DNA of 64,000 bases. Origin: Polynucleobacter sp. 71A-WALBACH (lineage in GTDB: Bacteria > Pseudomonadota > Gammaproteobacteria > Burkholderiales > Burkholderiaceae). Under the pieces are notes generated by a model. It searched no databases and was not told the origin of the DNA. It saw nothing but the letters and a program-made list of their open reading frames with translations. The stretch lies in the NCBI RefSeq assembly GCF_018882365.1, contig NZ_JACVOP010000003.1, forward strand, positions 124,001 to 188,000, in the 5' to 3' direction. Below are positions 36,753-47,180 of this stretch, in pieces. The position numbers and the translations under genes were made by a program. Within the stretch, counting starts at the first letter, position 1; each line of letters begins with the position of its first letter.

Positions 36753-37826
36753 TTATTTTGAAAGAGCGGCAACAACAGCATCGCCCATTTCAACAGTAGA
36801 AACTTTTTTTGTGCCTTCAGTAAAGATATCAGCAGTGCGCAAGCCTTGAGACAAGACTTTTTGTACAGCTGCCTCAATACGATCTGCTTCAGCGGGCATA
36901 CCCAATGAGTAACGCAACATCATGGCGGCAGATAGGATAGTCGCCAGTGGATTAGCGATACCTTTACCAGCGATATCAGGCGCAGAGCCGTGGCTTGGCT
37001 CATATAAGCCTTTATTGTTTTTATCCAATGAGGCTGAGGGCAACATACCAATTGAGCCAGTGAGCATAGCCGCCTCATCTGACAGGATATCTCCGAAAAG
37101 ATTGCCAGTCACGACAACGTCGAAGGCTTTAGGGGCCTTAACTAATTGCATCGCTGCGTTATCAACGTACATGTGTGATAACTCAACATCTGGGTAATCT
37201 TTACCCACACGAATCATGACATCACGCCACAGCTGTGAAGTCTCTAAAACGTTTGCCTTATCCACGCTACAAACTTTTTTACCACGTTTACGCGCAGCTT
37301 CAAAGGCGACGCGGCCAATGCGCTCTACTTCTGGCTCGCTGTAATGCATCATGTCATAGCCTTCGCGAGCACCTTTAAATAAAGGGAGCTCGGAAGTACG
37401 AATGCCACGCGGTTGACCGAAATAAATATCGCCATTTAGTTCACGAATAATCAAGATATCCAGACCACCAACAATTTCTGCTTTAAGGCTGGATGCAGCC
37501 GTAAGTTCGTCGTAGCAAATAGCAGGCCTGAAATTGGCGAACAACTCTAAGTGCTTACGTAAACCTAAAATTGCTTGCTCTGGACGAAGTTCACGCGCCA
37601 AGGTGTCATATTTCCAATCGCCTACAGCACCAAACAAAATAGCATCTGCTTTTTTAGCAAGCTCTAATGTCGCTGGCGGTAATGGGTGACCCGCTACATC
37701 ATAAGCAGCGCCGCCAACGGGAGCTGTCTCGAGATCAAATTTAGGGCCAAGCGCGTTTAATACCTTAACGGCTTCAGCAACGATTTCCGGGCCGATACCA
37801 TCGCCCGGGAGGACTGCAATTTTCAT
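36753..37826 (-). CDS. leuB: 3-isopropylmalate dehydrogenase
   Basis: Oxidative decarboxylation step of leucine synthesis. The 357-residue protein begins [16 protein letters not shown]. The substrate Arg region [17 protein letters not shown], the metal-binding DAAAMQL-type segment (here VDNAAMQLV) and the NAD signature [14 protein letters not shown] are all present. It is 23 bp after leuD. Confidence 0.97.
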   Translation of the reverse strand: MKIAVLPGDGIGPEIVAEAVKVLNALGPKFDLETAPVGGAAYDVAGHPLPPATLELAKKADAILFGAVGDWKYDTLARELRPEQAILGLRKHLELFANFRPAICYDELTAASSLKAEIVGGLDILIIRELNGDIYFGQPRGIRTSELPLFKGAREGYDMMHYSEPEVERIGRVAFEAARKRGKKVCSVDKANVLETSQLWRDVMIRVGKDYPDVELSHMYVDNAAMQLVKAPKAFDVVVTGNLFGDILSDEAAMLTGSIGMLPSASLDKNNKGLYEPSHGSAPDIAGKGIANPLATILSAAMMLRYSLGMPAEADRIEAAVQKVLSQGLRTADIFTEGTKKVSTVEMGDAVVAALSK

Positions 37827-37849
37827 GAAAGGCCTTTAACTCAATAAAA

Positions 37850-38497
37850 CTACGGCAGTTGTGTAGCAAGCCAAGGCATCTTGAGGATGCGCTCAGCTTC
37901 GTAAGCCTTGATTTTATCTGCATGTTGCAGGGTTAAGCCAATATCGTCCAAGCCGTTGAGCAGGCAGTGCTTTCTAAATGGAGCTACATCAAAGCTGTAG
38001 GCGGTTCCATCGGGGGTAATCACTTGCTGGGCATCTAGGTCAATTGTGAGCTGGTAGCCGTTAAAAGCCAGAGTTTCATTGAATAAATGGTCAACCTGCA
38101 GCTCAGAGAGAGCAATCGGTAAAAGGCCATTTTTAAAGCAATTATTGTAAAAAATATCTGCAAAACTAGGCGCAATGACCGCCCTAAAGCCGTATTGGCC
38201 CAAAGCCCAAGGAGCATGCTCCCGGGAGCTGCCACAGCCAAAGTTCTTGCGAGCCAACAAGATACCAGCATCTTTATAGCGCGCTTGATTCAGAACAAAA
38301 TCTGGATTGATTGGGCGAGTGCTGCAATCTTGACCAGGTTCACCATGGTCCAGATAGCGCCATTCGTCAAACAAGTTTTGTCCAAATCCGGTCTTTTTGA
38401 TGGACTTTAAGAATTGCTTAGGAATGATGGCATCGGTATCGACATTCTCGCGATTAAGCGGAGCAACCAAGCCTTTGTAAACGGTAAATTTTTCCAT
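37850..38497 (-). CDS. leuD: 3-isopropylmalate dehydratase small subunit
   Basis: Swivel subunit of isopropylmalate isomerase with LeuC. The 215-residue protein has [20 protein letters not shown] and starts [27 protein letters not shown], typical of the bacterial proteobacterial type. It is separated from leuC by a small lipoprotein gene. Confidence 0.97.
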   Translation of the reverse strand: MEKFTVYKGLVAPLNRENVDTDAIIPKQFLKSIKKTGFGQNLFDEWRYLDHGEPGQDCSTRPINPDFVLNQARYKDAGILLARKNFGCGSSREHAPWALGQYGFRAVIAPSFADIFYNNCFKNGLLPIALSELQVDHLFNETLAFNGYQLTIDLDAQQVITPDGTAYSFDVAPFRKHCLLNGLDDIGLTLQHADKIKAYEAERILKMPWLATQLP

Positions 38498-38527
38498 AAT
38501 GGTCTTTGCTGAATTTCTACTGAGCGC

Positions 38528-38707
38528 TTACTTCACCGGCGTCACAACAACATCTTTCCCTGAAGTTTGGGATTGATTGGTATTAGTAGAGTTGCCACCC
38601 ATGGAGTTGCCCATAGTTTGCATGTCTTTTCCAAGACCTTCCATCATATTGCTGCAAGCAGAAAGAACAATTCCGGCGATAGCAACGATGGTTAATTTTT
38701 TAATCAT
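38528..38707 (-). CDS. entericidin-like small lipoprotein
   Basis: A 59-residue lipoprotein precursor. MIKKLTIVAIAGIVLSACSNMMEGLGKDM has a lipobox ending at LSAC, then an Asn/Gln/Thr-rich mature part. Entericidin A/B-family proteins are small envelope lipoproteins. I choose the ATG at 38707; an upstream start in the same frame would spoil the signal. It sits between leuC and leuD, a position also seen in relatives of this genus and probably co-transcribed. Confidence 0.8.
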   Translation of the reverse strand: MIKKLTIVAIAGIVLSACSNMMEGLGKDMQTMGNSMGGNSTNTNQSQTSGKDVVVTPVK

Positions 38708-38740
38708 TGTGAAAGAAGACCATTTAAACACTGTAATTCC

Positions 38741-40150
38741 TTAAGAAATCTTACGCACATCAACGAAGTGACCTTCAATAGCAGCCGCTGCAGCCATTGC
38801 TGGACTTACCAAATGTGTTCTTCCGCCATTGCCCTGACGACCCTCAAAATTACGATTAGAGGTTGAGGCGCAACGCTCGCTTGGCTCAAGTCGATCGGCA
38901 TTCATTGCCAAGCACATTGAGCAACCGGGTTCACGCCATTCAAAGCCAGCAGCCTTAAATACACGGTCTAAGCCTTCGCGCTCGGCTTGGGCTTTGACCA
39001 ATCCAGAGCCAGGGACCACCATTGCCAATTTGACATTAGCTGCCACTTTTTTACCAAGACGATCCACCACTTTGGCGGCAGCTCGGATATCTTCAATACG
39101 ACTATTAGTACAAGAGCCGATAAATACTTTATCAACTGAGATGTTGCTTAATGGTGTATTGGGAACTAGGCCCATGTACTCAAGCGCACGTTCCATCGCT
39201 GCACGTTTATTCGCATCACGCTCTTTCTCAGGATCTGGAACGCGATCACTAATGGCTAGAACCATTTCTGGAGATGTACCCCAAGTCACTTGAGGAGCAA
39301 TCTCTTCAGCGCGCAACTCAACAACAGCATCAAACTTCGCATCGACATCCGAATGTAAAGTCCGCCAGTATTGCAAGGCATGACGCAAAGCCTCGCCTTT
39401 TGGGGAATAAGGCCTCCCTTGAATGTATTCGATAGTAGTTTCATCAACAGCTACGAGTCCAGCGCGAGCACCTGCTTCAATCGCCATATTGCAGATGGTC
39501 ATACGACCTTCCATGGACAGGTTGCGAATGGCTTCACCAGCAAACTCAATCGTATAACCGGTTCCACCAGCAGTACCAATCTTGCCAATTACTGCCAGCA
39601 CGATATCTTTTGCAGTAGAGCCCGGTTGAAGGCGTCCATCCACCTTGACCAACATGTTCTTGCTCTTTTTCATGAGCAAGGTTTGAGTGGCTAATACGTG
39701 CTCAACTTCTGAAGTACCAATACCAAAAGCCAGCGCACCAAAGGCGCCATGAGTGCTTGTGTGTGAATCACCGCAGACAACGGTCATCCCAGGCAACGTT
39801 GCGCCCTGCTCTGGCCCAATCACGTGAACAATTCCCTGGCGGGCGTCGTTCATTTTGTATTGAGTAATGCCAAAGGCATCGCAGTTCTGATCCAGCGTAT
39901 CAACTTGTAATTTAGAAATCGGGTCAGCGATTCCTTGCGAACGATCCGTTGTCGGAACGTTGTGATCCGAAACCGCCAGGTTGGCGGAGATGCGCCAAAC
40001 TGGACGGCCAGCTAAATTCAACCCTTCAAACGCTTGAGGGCTTGTCACCTCATGCAATAACTGACGATCAATATAAATCGTGGCCGTGCCATCTTGTTCA
40101 GAATAGACGACATGGTCATCCCACAATTTGTCATAAAGCGTACGTGACAT
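38741..40150 (-). CDS. leuC: 3-isopropylmalate dehydratase large subunit
   Basis: Aconitase-fold [4Fe-4S] subunit of isopropylmalate isomerase. The 469-residue protein has [40 protein letters not shown] and GCSMCLAMN with the cluster cysteines. It starts [15 protein letters not shown], and follows gltA by 18 bp, so the leucine genes may be read from the TCA operon promoter. Confidence 0.97.
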   Translation of the reverse strand: MSRTLYDKLWDDHVVYSEQDGTATIYIDRQLLHEVTSPQAFEGLNLAGRPVWRISANLAVSDHNVPTTDRSQGIADPISKLQVDTLDQNCDAFGITQYKMNDARQGIVHVIGPEQGATLPGMTVVCGDSHTSTHGAFGALAFGIGTSEVEHVLATQTLLMKKSKNMLVKVDGRLQPGSTAKDIVLAVIGKIGTAGGTGYTIEFAGEAIRNLSMEGRMTICNMAIEAGARAGLVAVDETTIEYIQGRPYSPKGEALRHALQYWRTLHSDVDAKFDAVVELRAEEIAPQVTWGTSPEMVLAISDRVPDPEKERDANKRAAMERALEYMGLVPNTPLSNISVDKVFIGSCTNSRIEDIRAAAKVVDRLGKKVAANVKLAMVVPGSGLVKAQAEREGLDRVFKAAGFEWREPGCSMCLAMNADRLEPSERCASTSNRNFEGRQGNGGRTHLVSPAMAAAAAIEGHFVDVRKIS

Positions 40151-40168
40151 GTAAATCCTCTAAAGCTT

Positions 40169-41482
40169 TTATTTACGTACAGAAATGTTAGGAACCTTGC
40201 GCGAAGTTTCTCCAACATATAACTGACGTGGACGACCAATCTTATACTCCGGATCAGTAATCATCTCTTCCCACTGAGCAATCCAACCAACTGTTCTTGC
40301 CAAGGCAAAAATACAAGTAAACATTTCTGTTGGAACACCCAAAGCGCGCTGAACAATACCTGAGTAGAAATCAACGTTTGGATAGAGCTTACGACTGACG
40401 AAGTAGTCATCTTCTAAGGCAATCTTCTCGAGAGTCATCGCCAACTTGAATAAAGGATCATTTTCGAGACCCATTTCTTTTAATACTTCATGGCAAGTCT
40501 CACGCATCAACTTTGCACGTGGATCAAAGTTTTTGTAAACGCGATGGCCAAAGCCCATCAAACGAACACTAGAGTTCTTGTCTTTAACTTGAGCAATGAA
40601 TTCATGAATCTTGTCTACGCCACCATTTGCTTGGATTTCATTCAACATTTGCAAGCAGGCTTCATTCGCCCCACCGTGAGCTGGGCCCCATAGGCAAGCA
40701 ATACCAGCAGAGATAGCAGCAAATGGATTGGTGCCAGAAGAGCCGCACAAGCGAACTGTCGATGTAGAAGCGTTTTGCTCATGATCAGCATGCAATGTGA
40801 AGATGCGATCTAAGGCGCGAACCAATACTGGGTTAACTTTGTAGTCTTCACAAGGCGTTGCAAACATCATACGCATGAAGTTAGCTGTATATGAAAGCGA
40901 ATTATCTGGATAGATAAACGGCTGACCAACAGAGTATTTGTAAGCCATTGCAACCAATGTCGGCATCTTCGCAATCAAACGAATCTGAGCTACTTCGCGC
41001 GCTTTAGGCTGACTGTAATCAATTGCGTCGTGATAGAACGCAGCCATTGCACCAACTAGGCCAGTTAACACTGACATTGGATGTGCATCGCGACGGAATC
41101 CGCGCAAGAAGAATTGCATTTGCTCATGAACCATCGTATGGTGCATCACCATTTCTTCGAAATCTTTTTTCTGATCGGCATTTGGCAATTCACCATTGAG
41201 CAACAAGTAGCAAACTTCTAAGAAGTCGCAGTTATGCGCGAGGTCTTCGATTGGGTAACCGCGGTAGAGCAGCTCACCTTTATCGCCATCGATGTAAGTA
41301 ATTTTGCTATTGCAAGAAGCGGTAGAGAGAAAGCCTGAATCGTAGGTGAACTTACCGGTTTGACCGTAAAGTTTACGAATATCAATGACGTCAGGACCAA
41401 TTGTGCCCTTGTAAATTGGCAAGTCGATGTCTGGTGTGCCGTCCGAAAACGATAATTTTGCCTTGATGTCCGATTCAATCAT
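40169..41482 (-). CDS. gltA: citrate synthase (type II)
   Basis: Condenses acetyl-CoA and oxaloacetate. The 437-residue hexameric-type enzyme has the catalytic His segments [16 protein letters not shown] and [15 protein letters not shown], and the catalytic Asp in [18 protein letters not shown]-type ribosome-binding site precedes the ATG. It lies 82 bp after sdhE; this gap holds no clear terminator. Confidence 0.97.
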   Translation of the reverse strand: MIESDIKAKLSFSDGTPDIDLPIYKGTIGPDVIDIRKLYGQTGKFTYDSGFLSTASCNSKITYIDGDKGELLYRGYPIEDLAHNCDFLEVCYLLLNGELPNADQKKDFEEMVMHHTMVHEQMQFFLRGFRRDAHPMSVLTGLVGAMAAFYHDAIDYSQPKAREVAQIRLIAKMPTLVAMAYKYSVGQPFIYPDNSLSYTANFMRMMFATPCEDYKVNPVLVRALDRIFTLHADHEQNASTSTVRLCGSSGTNPFAAISAGIACLWGPAHGGANEACLQMLNEIQANGGVDKIHEFIAQVKDKNSSVRLMGFGHRVYKNFDPRAKLMRETCHEVLKEMGLENDPLFKLAMTLEKIALEDDYFVSRKLYPNVDFYSGIVQRALGVPTEMFTCIFALARTVGWIAQWEEMITDPEYKIGRPRQLYVGETSRKVPNISVRK

Positions 41483-41564
41483 TTCTAATCCTTAGTCATT
41501 CAAATTGATGATTAATACACTATTTGATCATGCGTCTGCACTGCACTTGCACCAAAATACCGAA

Positions 41565-41834
41565 TTACTTTTGCCTCAGCCTTTGTAAAACAGCCTTAAA
41601 GGCAGCTTCTTGTGATTCTTTTTCCAATGCTGCTACAGAATCTTTTCGACCAATCAATAAATCCATGAGGTCATTGTCTTCTAAGGCTAGCAACTGGGTT
41701 AATACTTTTCCATCTTCCGCATTGAGTTGGGCACCATGGCGCTCAAAAAAACGCTGCAGAATTAAATCGTTCTCTAGCAAGCCCCTGCGGGCATCACTCT
41801 TTAAGCGATATAACTCTGCATTACTGAGGGTCAT
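41565..41834 (-). CDS. sdhE: succinate dehydrogenase assembly factor 2 (SdhE)
   Basis: An 89-residue factor for covalent FAD insertion into SdhA. The RRGLLENDLIL segment carries the RGxxE motif. The ATG overlaps the sdhB stop (ATGA). Placement behind sdhB is the usual one. Confidence 0.93.
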   Translation of the reverse strand: MTLSNAELYRLKSDARRGLLENDLILQRFFERHGAQLNAEDGKVLTQLLALEDNDLMDLLIGRKDSVAALEKESQEAAFKAVLQRLRQK

Positions 41835-42535
41835 ACCGCTCTACGAACCATCAGCTCTTTAATCTTTCCAATTGCCTTGGTTGGATTTAAATGCTTAGGA
41901 CATACATCCACGCAGTTCATGATGGTGTGGCAACGGAATAAACGGTAAGGGTCTTCCAGATTATCCAAACGCTGTGCAGTTTCTTCATCACGACTATCCG
42001 CAATAAAGCGATAAGCCTGCAACAAACCTGCTGGGCCAACGAACTTATCTGGATTCCACCAGAAAGATGGGCATGAGGTGGAGCATGATGCGCACAAAAT
42101 ACACTCATACAAACCATTCAGCTCTTCACGCTCCTCAGGACTCTGGAGGCGCTCTTTTTCTGGAGGTGGATTGTCATTGACCAAGTAAGGCTTGATAGAC
42201 AAATATTGTTTGAAGAATAAAGTCATATCGACAATCAAATCGCGCACGACTGGCAAGCCAGGCAATGGACGCAATGTAATAACTTTAGGCAGAGTCAACA
42301 TATTGGTTAAACAAGCCAGGCCATTCTTACCGTTAATGTTCATGGCATCAGAGCCACAAACACCCTCACGGCATGAACGACGATAAGAAATGGATTCATC
42401 TTGTCTCTTGAGAGAAATCAAGGCGTCCAACAACATACGCTCACCAGTCAATTCAAGCTCATAACGCTCCATGCGCGGAGCTGCATCGACATCTGGATCG
42501 TAGCGGTAAATTTCAAATATGCGGATATCACTCAT
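41831..42535 (-). CDS. sdhB: succinate dehydrogenase iron-sulfur subunit
   Basis: Electron-transfer subunit of complex II. The 234-residue protein has the [2Fe-2S] cysteines in CREGVCGSDAMNINGKNGLAC (split over about 21 residues), then CILCASCSTSCP and CHTIMNCVDVCP for the [4Fe-4S] and [3Fe-4S] clusters. It lies between sdhA and sdhE. Confidence 0.97.
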   Translation of the reverse strand: MSDIRIFEIYRYDPDVDAAPRMERYELELTGERMLLDALISLKRQDESISYRRSCREGVCGSDAMNINGKNGLACLTNMLTLPKVITLRPLPGLPVVRDLIVDMTLFFKQYLSIKPYLVNDNPPPEKERLQSPEEREELNGLYECILCASCSTSCPSFWWNPDKFVGPAGLLQAYRFIADSRDEETAQRLDNLEDPYRLFRCHTIMNCVDVCPKHLNPTKAIGKIKELMVRRAV

Positions 42536-42552
42536 TATTAATTTCTCTTCTT

Positions 42553-44331
42553 TTAGAAAGTACGTTCTTTAGGAGGGAAAGACTCAACTGTCAGAGGCTT
42601 TAATACAACCGGCTTATAGTCCAAGCGATTACCTTCGCTGTACCAAAGAGTGTGCTTCATCCAGTTGTCATCATCACGCTCTTGGTGATCATCATGTGAG
42701 TGCGCACCACGACTTTCAGTACGAGCTGCAGCTGAAATCATTGTCGCGTTAGCGGCTTCAATCAAATTAGCAACTTCCAAGGCTTCAATACGCGCAGTAT
42801 TGAAAATCTCAGACTTATCTTTGAGCCACAAGTGCTTCGCGCGCTCAGTGAGCTTCGCCATTTGACGAACACCTTCGTCCATCAACTCTTGATTACGGAA
42901 TACACCAGCATACTTTTGCATCGTCTTGCGAATATCGTTTGCAACATCTTGCGCATACTCACCAGAGGTAGAGTTATCAAGAGAGGCAATGCGCGCCAAT
43001 GTTTGCTCACCAGCATTCGCAGGCAATGGCTTGAATTCACGATTCTTGAGATCCATCGCCACAATATGATTGCCTGCTGCACGACCGAAAACCAACAAGT
43101 CGAGCAATGAGTTTGTACCCAAACGATTCGCACCGTGGACGGATACACAAGAGCACTCACCAATAGCATACAGACCATTAACGATGTCGTTATGTTTGCC
43201 ATTACCAGGCACAACCACTTGACCGTTGATGTTGGTAGGGATACCACCCATCTGATAGTGAATAGTTGGCACAACGGGAATTGGCTCTTTAGTAACGTCA
43301 ACGTTAGCAAAGTTAATACCGATTTCATAAACAGAAGGCAAACGCTTCATGATGGTCTCAGCACCAATGTGAGTTAAGTCGAGGACGACATAATCACCAT
43401 TTGGTCCACAGCCACGACCTTCTTTGATTTCTTGGTCCATACAACGGGAAACGAAATCGCGAGGCGCTAAATCTTTATAGGTAGGAGCGTAACGCTCCAT
43501 GAATCGCTCACCATCTTTGTTGCGCAAGATGCCGCCTTCACCGCGGCAACCCTCTGTCAATAACACGCCCGCACCGGCTACGCCAGTTGGGTGGAATTGC
43601 CAGAACTCCATATCTTCCAATGGAATACCTGCGCGTGCTGCGAGGCCCATACCGTCACCGGTATTAATAAAGGCATTTGTGGATGCGTCCCAAATACGAC
43701 CTGCACCACCAGTTGCCATCATGACAACTTTGGTCTCCAGAATATAAACCTGACCTGTTTCCATTTCGAGCGCAGTAACACCAACTACATCACCTGCGTC
43801 ATCACGAATGAGGTCAAGCGCTAACCACTCAACAAAGAAATTGGTTTTTGCGCGAACGTTACGTTGATACAAAGTGTGCAACATGGCATGACCGGTTCGG
43901 TCAGCTGCAGCACAGGCGCGTTGAACAGCTTTTTCACCGTAGTTCGCAGTGTGTCCACCGAAAGGACGCTGATAAATCGTGCCGTCTGGATTGCGGTCAA
44001 AAGGCATACCGAAGTGCTCTAGCTCATAAACTACTTTTGGAGCTTCACGACACATGAACTCGATCACGTCTTGGTCACCTAACCAGTCGGATCCTTTGAT
44101 CGTGTCATAAAAGTGATAGTGCCAATTATCTTCACTCATATTTCCGAGTGAAGCACCGATACCACCTTGAGCGGCAACGGTATGTGAGCGCGTTGGGAAA
44201 ACTTTAGTTAACACCGCAACGTTCAGGCCAGCTTCTGCTAATTGCAAAGAAGCACGCATACCCGAACCACCTGCACCAATAATTACCGCGTCGAAACGGC
44301 GGCGTGGCAATGCTTTTTTAATCGCGGTCAT
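42553..44331 (-). CDS. sdhA: succinate dehydrogenase flavoprotein subunit
   Basis: Catalytic subunit oxidising succinate to fumarate. The 592-residue protein has the FAD site AVIIGAGGSGMRASLQLAEAG, the flavin-linking His in TRSHTVAAQGG and the active-site FWQFHPTGVAGAG segment. The start is the ATG at 44331 (MTAIKKALPRR); an upstream start would overlap sdhD by about 40 bp. Confidence 0.97.
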   Translation of the reverse strand: MTAIKKALPRRRFDAVIIGAGGSGMRASLQLAEAGLNVAVLTKVFPTRSHTVAAQGGIGASLGNMSEDNWHYHFYDTIKGSDWLGDQDVIEFMCREAPKVVYELEHFGMPFDRNPDGTIYQRPFGGHTANYGEKAVQRACAAADRTGHAMLHTLYQRNVRAKTNFFVEWLALDLIRDDAGDVVGVTALEMETGQVYILETKVVMMATGGAGRIWDASTNAFINTGDGMGLAARAGIPLEDMEFWQFHPTGVAGAGVLLTEGCRGEGGILRNKDGERFMERYAPTYKDLAPRDFVSRCMDQEIKEGRGCGPNGDYVVLDLTHIGAETIMKRLPSVYEIGINFANVDVTKEPIPVVPTIHYQMGGIPTNINGQVVVPGNGKHNDIVNGLYAIGECSCVSVHGANRLGTNSLLDLLVFGRAAGNHIVAMDLKNREFKPLPANAGEQTLARIASLDNSTSGEYAQDVANDIRKTMQKYAGVFRNQELMDEGVRQMAKLTERAKHLWLKDKSEIFNTARIEALEVANLIEAANATMISAAARTESRGAHSHDDHQERDDDNWMKHTLWYSEGNRLDYKPVVLKPLTVESFPPKERTF

Positions 44332-44335
44332 TGAA

Positions 44336-44701
44336 TTACACTTTCCACAAAATTTGTACGGCATAGGCCGCACAGGCTACGAGATACAAAACAGTTAACA
44401 CTTGAAGCGTTAAACGAATGCTGACAGGCTTGATGTAATCCATCCAAATATCGCGGATACCAATCCAAGCGTGATAGAACAAGCTGATAAAGAATAGAAG
44501 CGTTAAAAGCTTCATAAACTGATTGCTAAATAATGCAGCCCACCCTTCATAAGTCGCACTACCAGTAATGCAGTAGTCAACCACTAAAACGATTGTGAAA
44601 ACTACCATCACGATGGCAGTCACACGCTGAATAATCCATTCTTTAAGGCCGTAATGAGCGCCAACAACTAAGCGCTTCGGTCCGATTTGATAAATAGGCA
44701 T
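44336..44701 (-). CDS. sdhD: succinate dehydrogenase membrane anchor SdhD
   Basis: A 121-residue three-helix membrane anchor. GLKEWIIQRVTAI begins helix 1 with the conserved Arg; SLFYHAWIGIRDIWMDYIKP holds the heme-ligand-region His and the Asp-Tyr of the quinone site. It lies 24 bp after sdhC and 4 bp before sdhA. Confidence 0.93.
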   Translation of the reverse strand: MPIYQIGPKRLVVGAHYGLKEWIIQRVTAIVMVVFTIVLVVDYCITGSATYEGWAALFSNQFMKLLTLLFFISLFYHAWIGIRDIWMDYIKPVSIRLTLQVLTVLYLVACAAYAVQILWKV

Positions 44702-44725
44702 TAGATTTCCTTAATGAAGAAGTGC

Positions 44726-45145
44726 TTAGTACAAGCCGAAAAGTTTGAGACCAACAATCGCAGTCAAAGCAAGACCTAGACAAAATACAAAGATCGCTGA
44801 GCGGTTAGCATCTACTTTTTCAACGCCAATCTCTAAATCCAACAGGAGATAGCGAATACCAGCGCAAAAATGGTGCAAGAAAGACCAAATTAATCCCAAG
44901 AGAATGATCTTTACCAGCACATGGCCAGTAATTGCTTGAAACTTTTGATAACTCATCTCGGAAGCCAAACTTTGATCCAAGAGATACAGCAAGAATGGCA
45001 ACATCAAAAATAATGCCGCTCCGCTAATACGATGAAGAATTGATACTTTTCCAGCCCAAGGCAGGCGGTATTTGATCAACTGGGCAAGACCAATGTTTCG
45101 ATAAACCGGTCTATCTTTTTTTACGTTTTGCTGTGCATCAACCAT
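44726..45145 (-). CDS. sdhC: succinate dehydrogenase cytochrome b556 subunit SdhC
   Basis: A 139-residue three-helix membrane subunit. It has the signature HRISGAALF and the heme His in FLHHFCAGIRYLLLD. The ATG at 45145 (MVDAQQN) is preferred over a TTG four codons upstream. First gene of sdhCDAB; 144 bp separate it from the gntR stop. Confidence 0.94.
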   Translation of the reverse strand: MVDAQQNVKKDRPVYRNIGLAQLIKYRLPWAGKVSILHRISGAALFLMLPFLLYLLDQSLASEMSYQKFQAITGHVLVKIILLGLIWSFLHHFCAGIRYLLLDLEIGVEKVDANRSAIFVFCLGLALTAIVGLKLFGLY

Positions 45146-45157
45146 GGGCAATCTCAA

Positions 45158-45289
45158 TCTTTCGGTGGAGGTTCAGTGTGGTTTTGTTGTGTTGCAACAT
45201 ATTCTATTGGAAACCTTGGGGGTGGTGGGGACTTTTTAGCGTTTAAAGGGGTTAAATAGTGGTTTTTACTGATTTTTTGAGTTTACTAC
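45158..45289 (-). promoter_or_regulatory. leader/promoter region of the sdh operon
   Basis: The 132-bp gap between gntR and sdhC must hold the sdh promoter. A TAGAAT -10-like hexamer is seen on the minus strand (45201-45206), without a good -35. A perfect 10-bp palindrome, TGTTGCAACA (45190-45199), lies where transcription would begin and could be an operator. A run of C/A-rich sequence (CCCCACCACCCCC) precedes it. Assignment is tentative. Confidence 0.4.
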
Positions 45290-46027
45290 CTAGTTCAATT
45301 TGTTTTCATAGTGCTGATCAGAAGTGTCATACCTAGCGCGCCGAATTTCTACTGGTTTATTCCCGTAGGTAAAAGCCACACGCTCGACCGACAGCAAGGC
45401 AGCCCCTTCAGGAACCTGCAGGTGCTTAGCAAGATCTGAGCTAGCTAGAATCGCCTTAATCTTTTCCTCTGCACGCACCATGTGGGTGGCATATTCACTT
45501 TCATAAAAAGCGTACATTGGACCAGGCCAGGCATTTAATGCGTCGAGAGTCAGCCCCTTGAAGCGCCCTTCTGGTAGCCAAATCTCTTCAAACACAATGG
45601 GGCGACCGGCAGAGCTTTGAACTCGATCAATGCGAATAATGGGGTCGCCTGCCTTTAATTTAAGCAACTGCGCTGTATAAGCGTCTGATTGCATGTTTTC
45701 GCAGGCTAAAAACTGGTTTTTAAGATGCAGCTTCTCTCCGGAGTCGGGCTCTAAACGCAAAAAGCGATATTGGAAGTCTTCTTCTTGGTGGGTGGCTACA
45801 AAAGTGCCCTTACCCTGACGACGTACCAGCAAATTTAAGGCGGCCAGCTCATCAATTGCCTTACGCACAGTGCCTTGACTCACCGCATAACGGGCTGCTA
45901 GCTCCATTTCACTGGGGATGGCATCACCAGGCAACCATTCGGAGGCCTGCAAACTTGCCAAGATCATGGCTTTGATTTGCTCATAAAGCGGACTAAATGA
46001 GGCAATCGGTTCGGATATCAGTGACAA
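45290..46027 (-). CDS. GntR-family (HutC subfamily) transcription regulator
   Basis: A 245-residue regulator with an N-terminal winged-helix GntR domain (about 12-80: PLYEQIKAMILASL...IPSEMELAARYAVSQGTVRKAIDEL) and a C-terminal UTRA ligand-binding domain (about 95-240). The start is a TTG backed by a GGAG ribosome-binding site. It lies between the sdh operon and divergent mdh, so TCA-cycle control is plausible. The effector is unknown. Confidence 0.9.
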   Translation of the reverse strand: MSLISEPIASFSPLYEQIKAMILASLQASEWLPGDAIPSEMELAARYAVSQGTVRKAIDELAALNLLVRRQGKGTFVATHQEEDFQYRFLRLEPDSGEKLHLKNQFLACENMQSDAYTAQLLKLKAGDPIIRIDRVQSSAGRPIVFEEIWLPEGRFKGLTLDALNAWPGPMYAFYESEYATHMVRAEEKIKAILASSDLAKHLQVPEGAALLSVERVAFTYGNKPVEIRRARYDTSDQHYENKLN

Positions 46028-46077
46028 ATTAACTCCAGGACTGCTGCTATTGGATAAAATTCAAGCTTATCTCATAT

Positions 46078-46106
46078 CTTATAGAAGACATGATTGACAG
46101 TGTAAA
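46078..46106 (-). promoter_or_regulatory. sigma-70-like promoter of gntR
   Basis: On the minus strand, -35 TTTACA (46106-46101) and -10 TATAAG (46083-46078) are separated by exactly 17 bp. Transcription would begin near 46070, about 40 bp before the TTG start. Confidence 0.6.
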
Positions 46107-46121
46107 TGGAAAGTCCATACA
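46094..46121 (+). promoter_or_regulatory. candidate mdh promoter
   Basis: A consensus -35 TTGACA (46094-46099) is followed after 16 bp by a weak -10, CATACA (46116-46121). It overlaps the gntR -35 on the other strand and the inverted repeat at 46099-46123. Confidence 0.45.
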
Positions 46122-46123
46122 CT
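46099..46123. promoter_or_regulatory. interrupted inverted repeat between gntR and mdh
   Basis: The arms AGTGT-(AA)-ATGGA and TCCAT-ACACT pair over a 3-nt AAG centre, ten base pairs with a two-base bulge. It covers the gntR -35 and the spacer of the mdh promoter, so a bound regulator, perhaps GntR itself, could act on both genes. Confidence 0.5.
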
Positions 46124-46178
46124 TGAATGGATAATAAGAAAGATTTCAATTAATTAACCTCAACTGGAGTTATTAGTA

Positions 46179-47168
46179 ATGGCAAAAGCCCCAATGCGTG
46201 TTGCAGTCACCGGTGCAGCCGGTCAAATCGGATATTCCCTCCTCTTTCGCATCGCCAATGGCGACCTGTTAGGCAAAGATCAGCCAGTAATCCTCCAGTT
46301 ACTAGAAATTCCAGACGAAAAAGCTCAAAAAGCCTTGGCTGGCGTGATGATGGAATTGGAAGATTGCGCATTCCCATTGTTGGCTGGCATGACAGCTCAC
46401 TCTGATCCAATGACAGCGTTCAAAGATATCGACGTTGCTTTGTTGGTTGGTGCACGTCCACGTGGCCCAGGCATGGAACGCAAAGACTTGCTCTCTGCAA
46501 ATGCACAAATCTTCACAGCACAAGGCAAAGCATTGAATGCAGTTGCTAAGAAAACTGTGAAGGTATTGGTTGTTGGTAACCCAGCAAATACCAATGCTTA
46601 CATTGCCATGAAATCTGCACCAGATATTCCTGCGAAAAACTTCACAGCCATGTTGCGCTTGGATCACAACCGTGCTCTCTCACAACTAGCAAGCAAGTTG
46701 AACAAACCTGTTGCTGATATCGAGAAATTGGTTGTTTGGGGTAACCATAGCCCAACGATGTACCCTGACTATCGCTTCGCGACTGTTGACGGTAAGTCCG
46801 TAAAAGACAGCATCAACGATGCGGCATGGAATAAAGATACTTTCATTCCTACAGTTGGCAAACGTGGTGCAGCCATTATCGAAGCCCGCGGCCTCTCTTC
46901 AGCAGCTTCTGCAGCTAATGCCGCAATCGATCACATTCGTGACTGGGTTCTCGGCACGAATGGTAAATGGGTCACTATGGGTATTCCATCTAAAGGTGAA
47001 TACGGCATTCCAGCTGAAGTGATTTATGGCTATCCAGTTGTTTGCGAAAACGGCGAATACAAAATGATCGAAGGCTTGGAGATTGATGAGTTTTCACGTG
47101 AACGTATGAACCACACTTTGAACGAGCTGCTTGAAGAACAAGCTGGCGTTAAGCACCTCCTCTCATAA
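46179..47168 (+). CDS. mdh: malate dehydrogenase
   Basis: NAD-dependent oxidation of malate to oxaloacetate. The 329-residue protein is of the cytosolic/group-2 type common in betaproteobacteria: [25 protein letters not shown] (NAD site), [13 protein letters not shown] (substrate Arg) and catalytic His in [13 protein letters not shown]. It has a TGGAG ribosome-binding site nine bases upstream. A small secreted protein gene follows after 12 bp. Confidence 0.97.
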   Translation: MAKAPMRVAVTGAAGQIGYSLLFRIANGDLLGKDQPVILQLLEIPDEKAQKALAGVMMELEDCAFPLLAGMTAHSDPMTAFKDIDVALLVGARPRGPGMERKDLLSANAQIFTAQGKALNAVAKKTVKVLVVGNPANTNAYIAMKSAPDIPAKNFTAMLRLDHNRALSQLASKLNKPVADIEKLVVWGNHSPTMYPDYRFATVDGKSVKDSINDAAWNKDTFIPTVGKRGAAIIEARGLSSAASAANAAIDHIRDWVLGTNGKWVTMGIPSKGEYGIPAEVIYGYPVVCENGEYKMIEGLEIDEFSRERMNHTLNELLEEQAGVKHLLS

Positions 47169-47180
47169 GGATTAATACAC

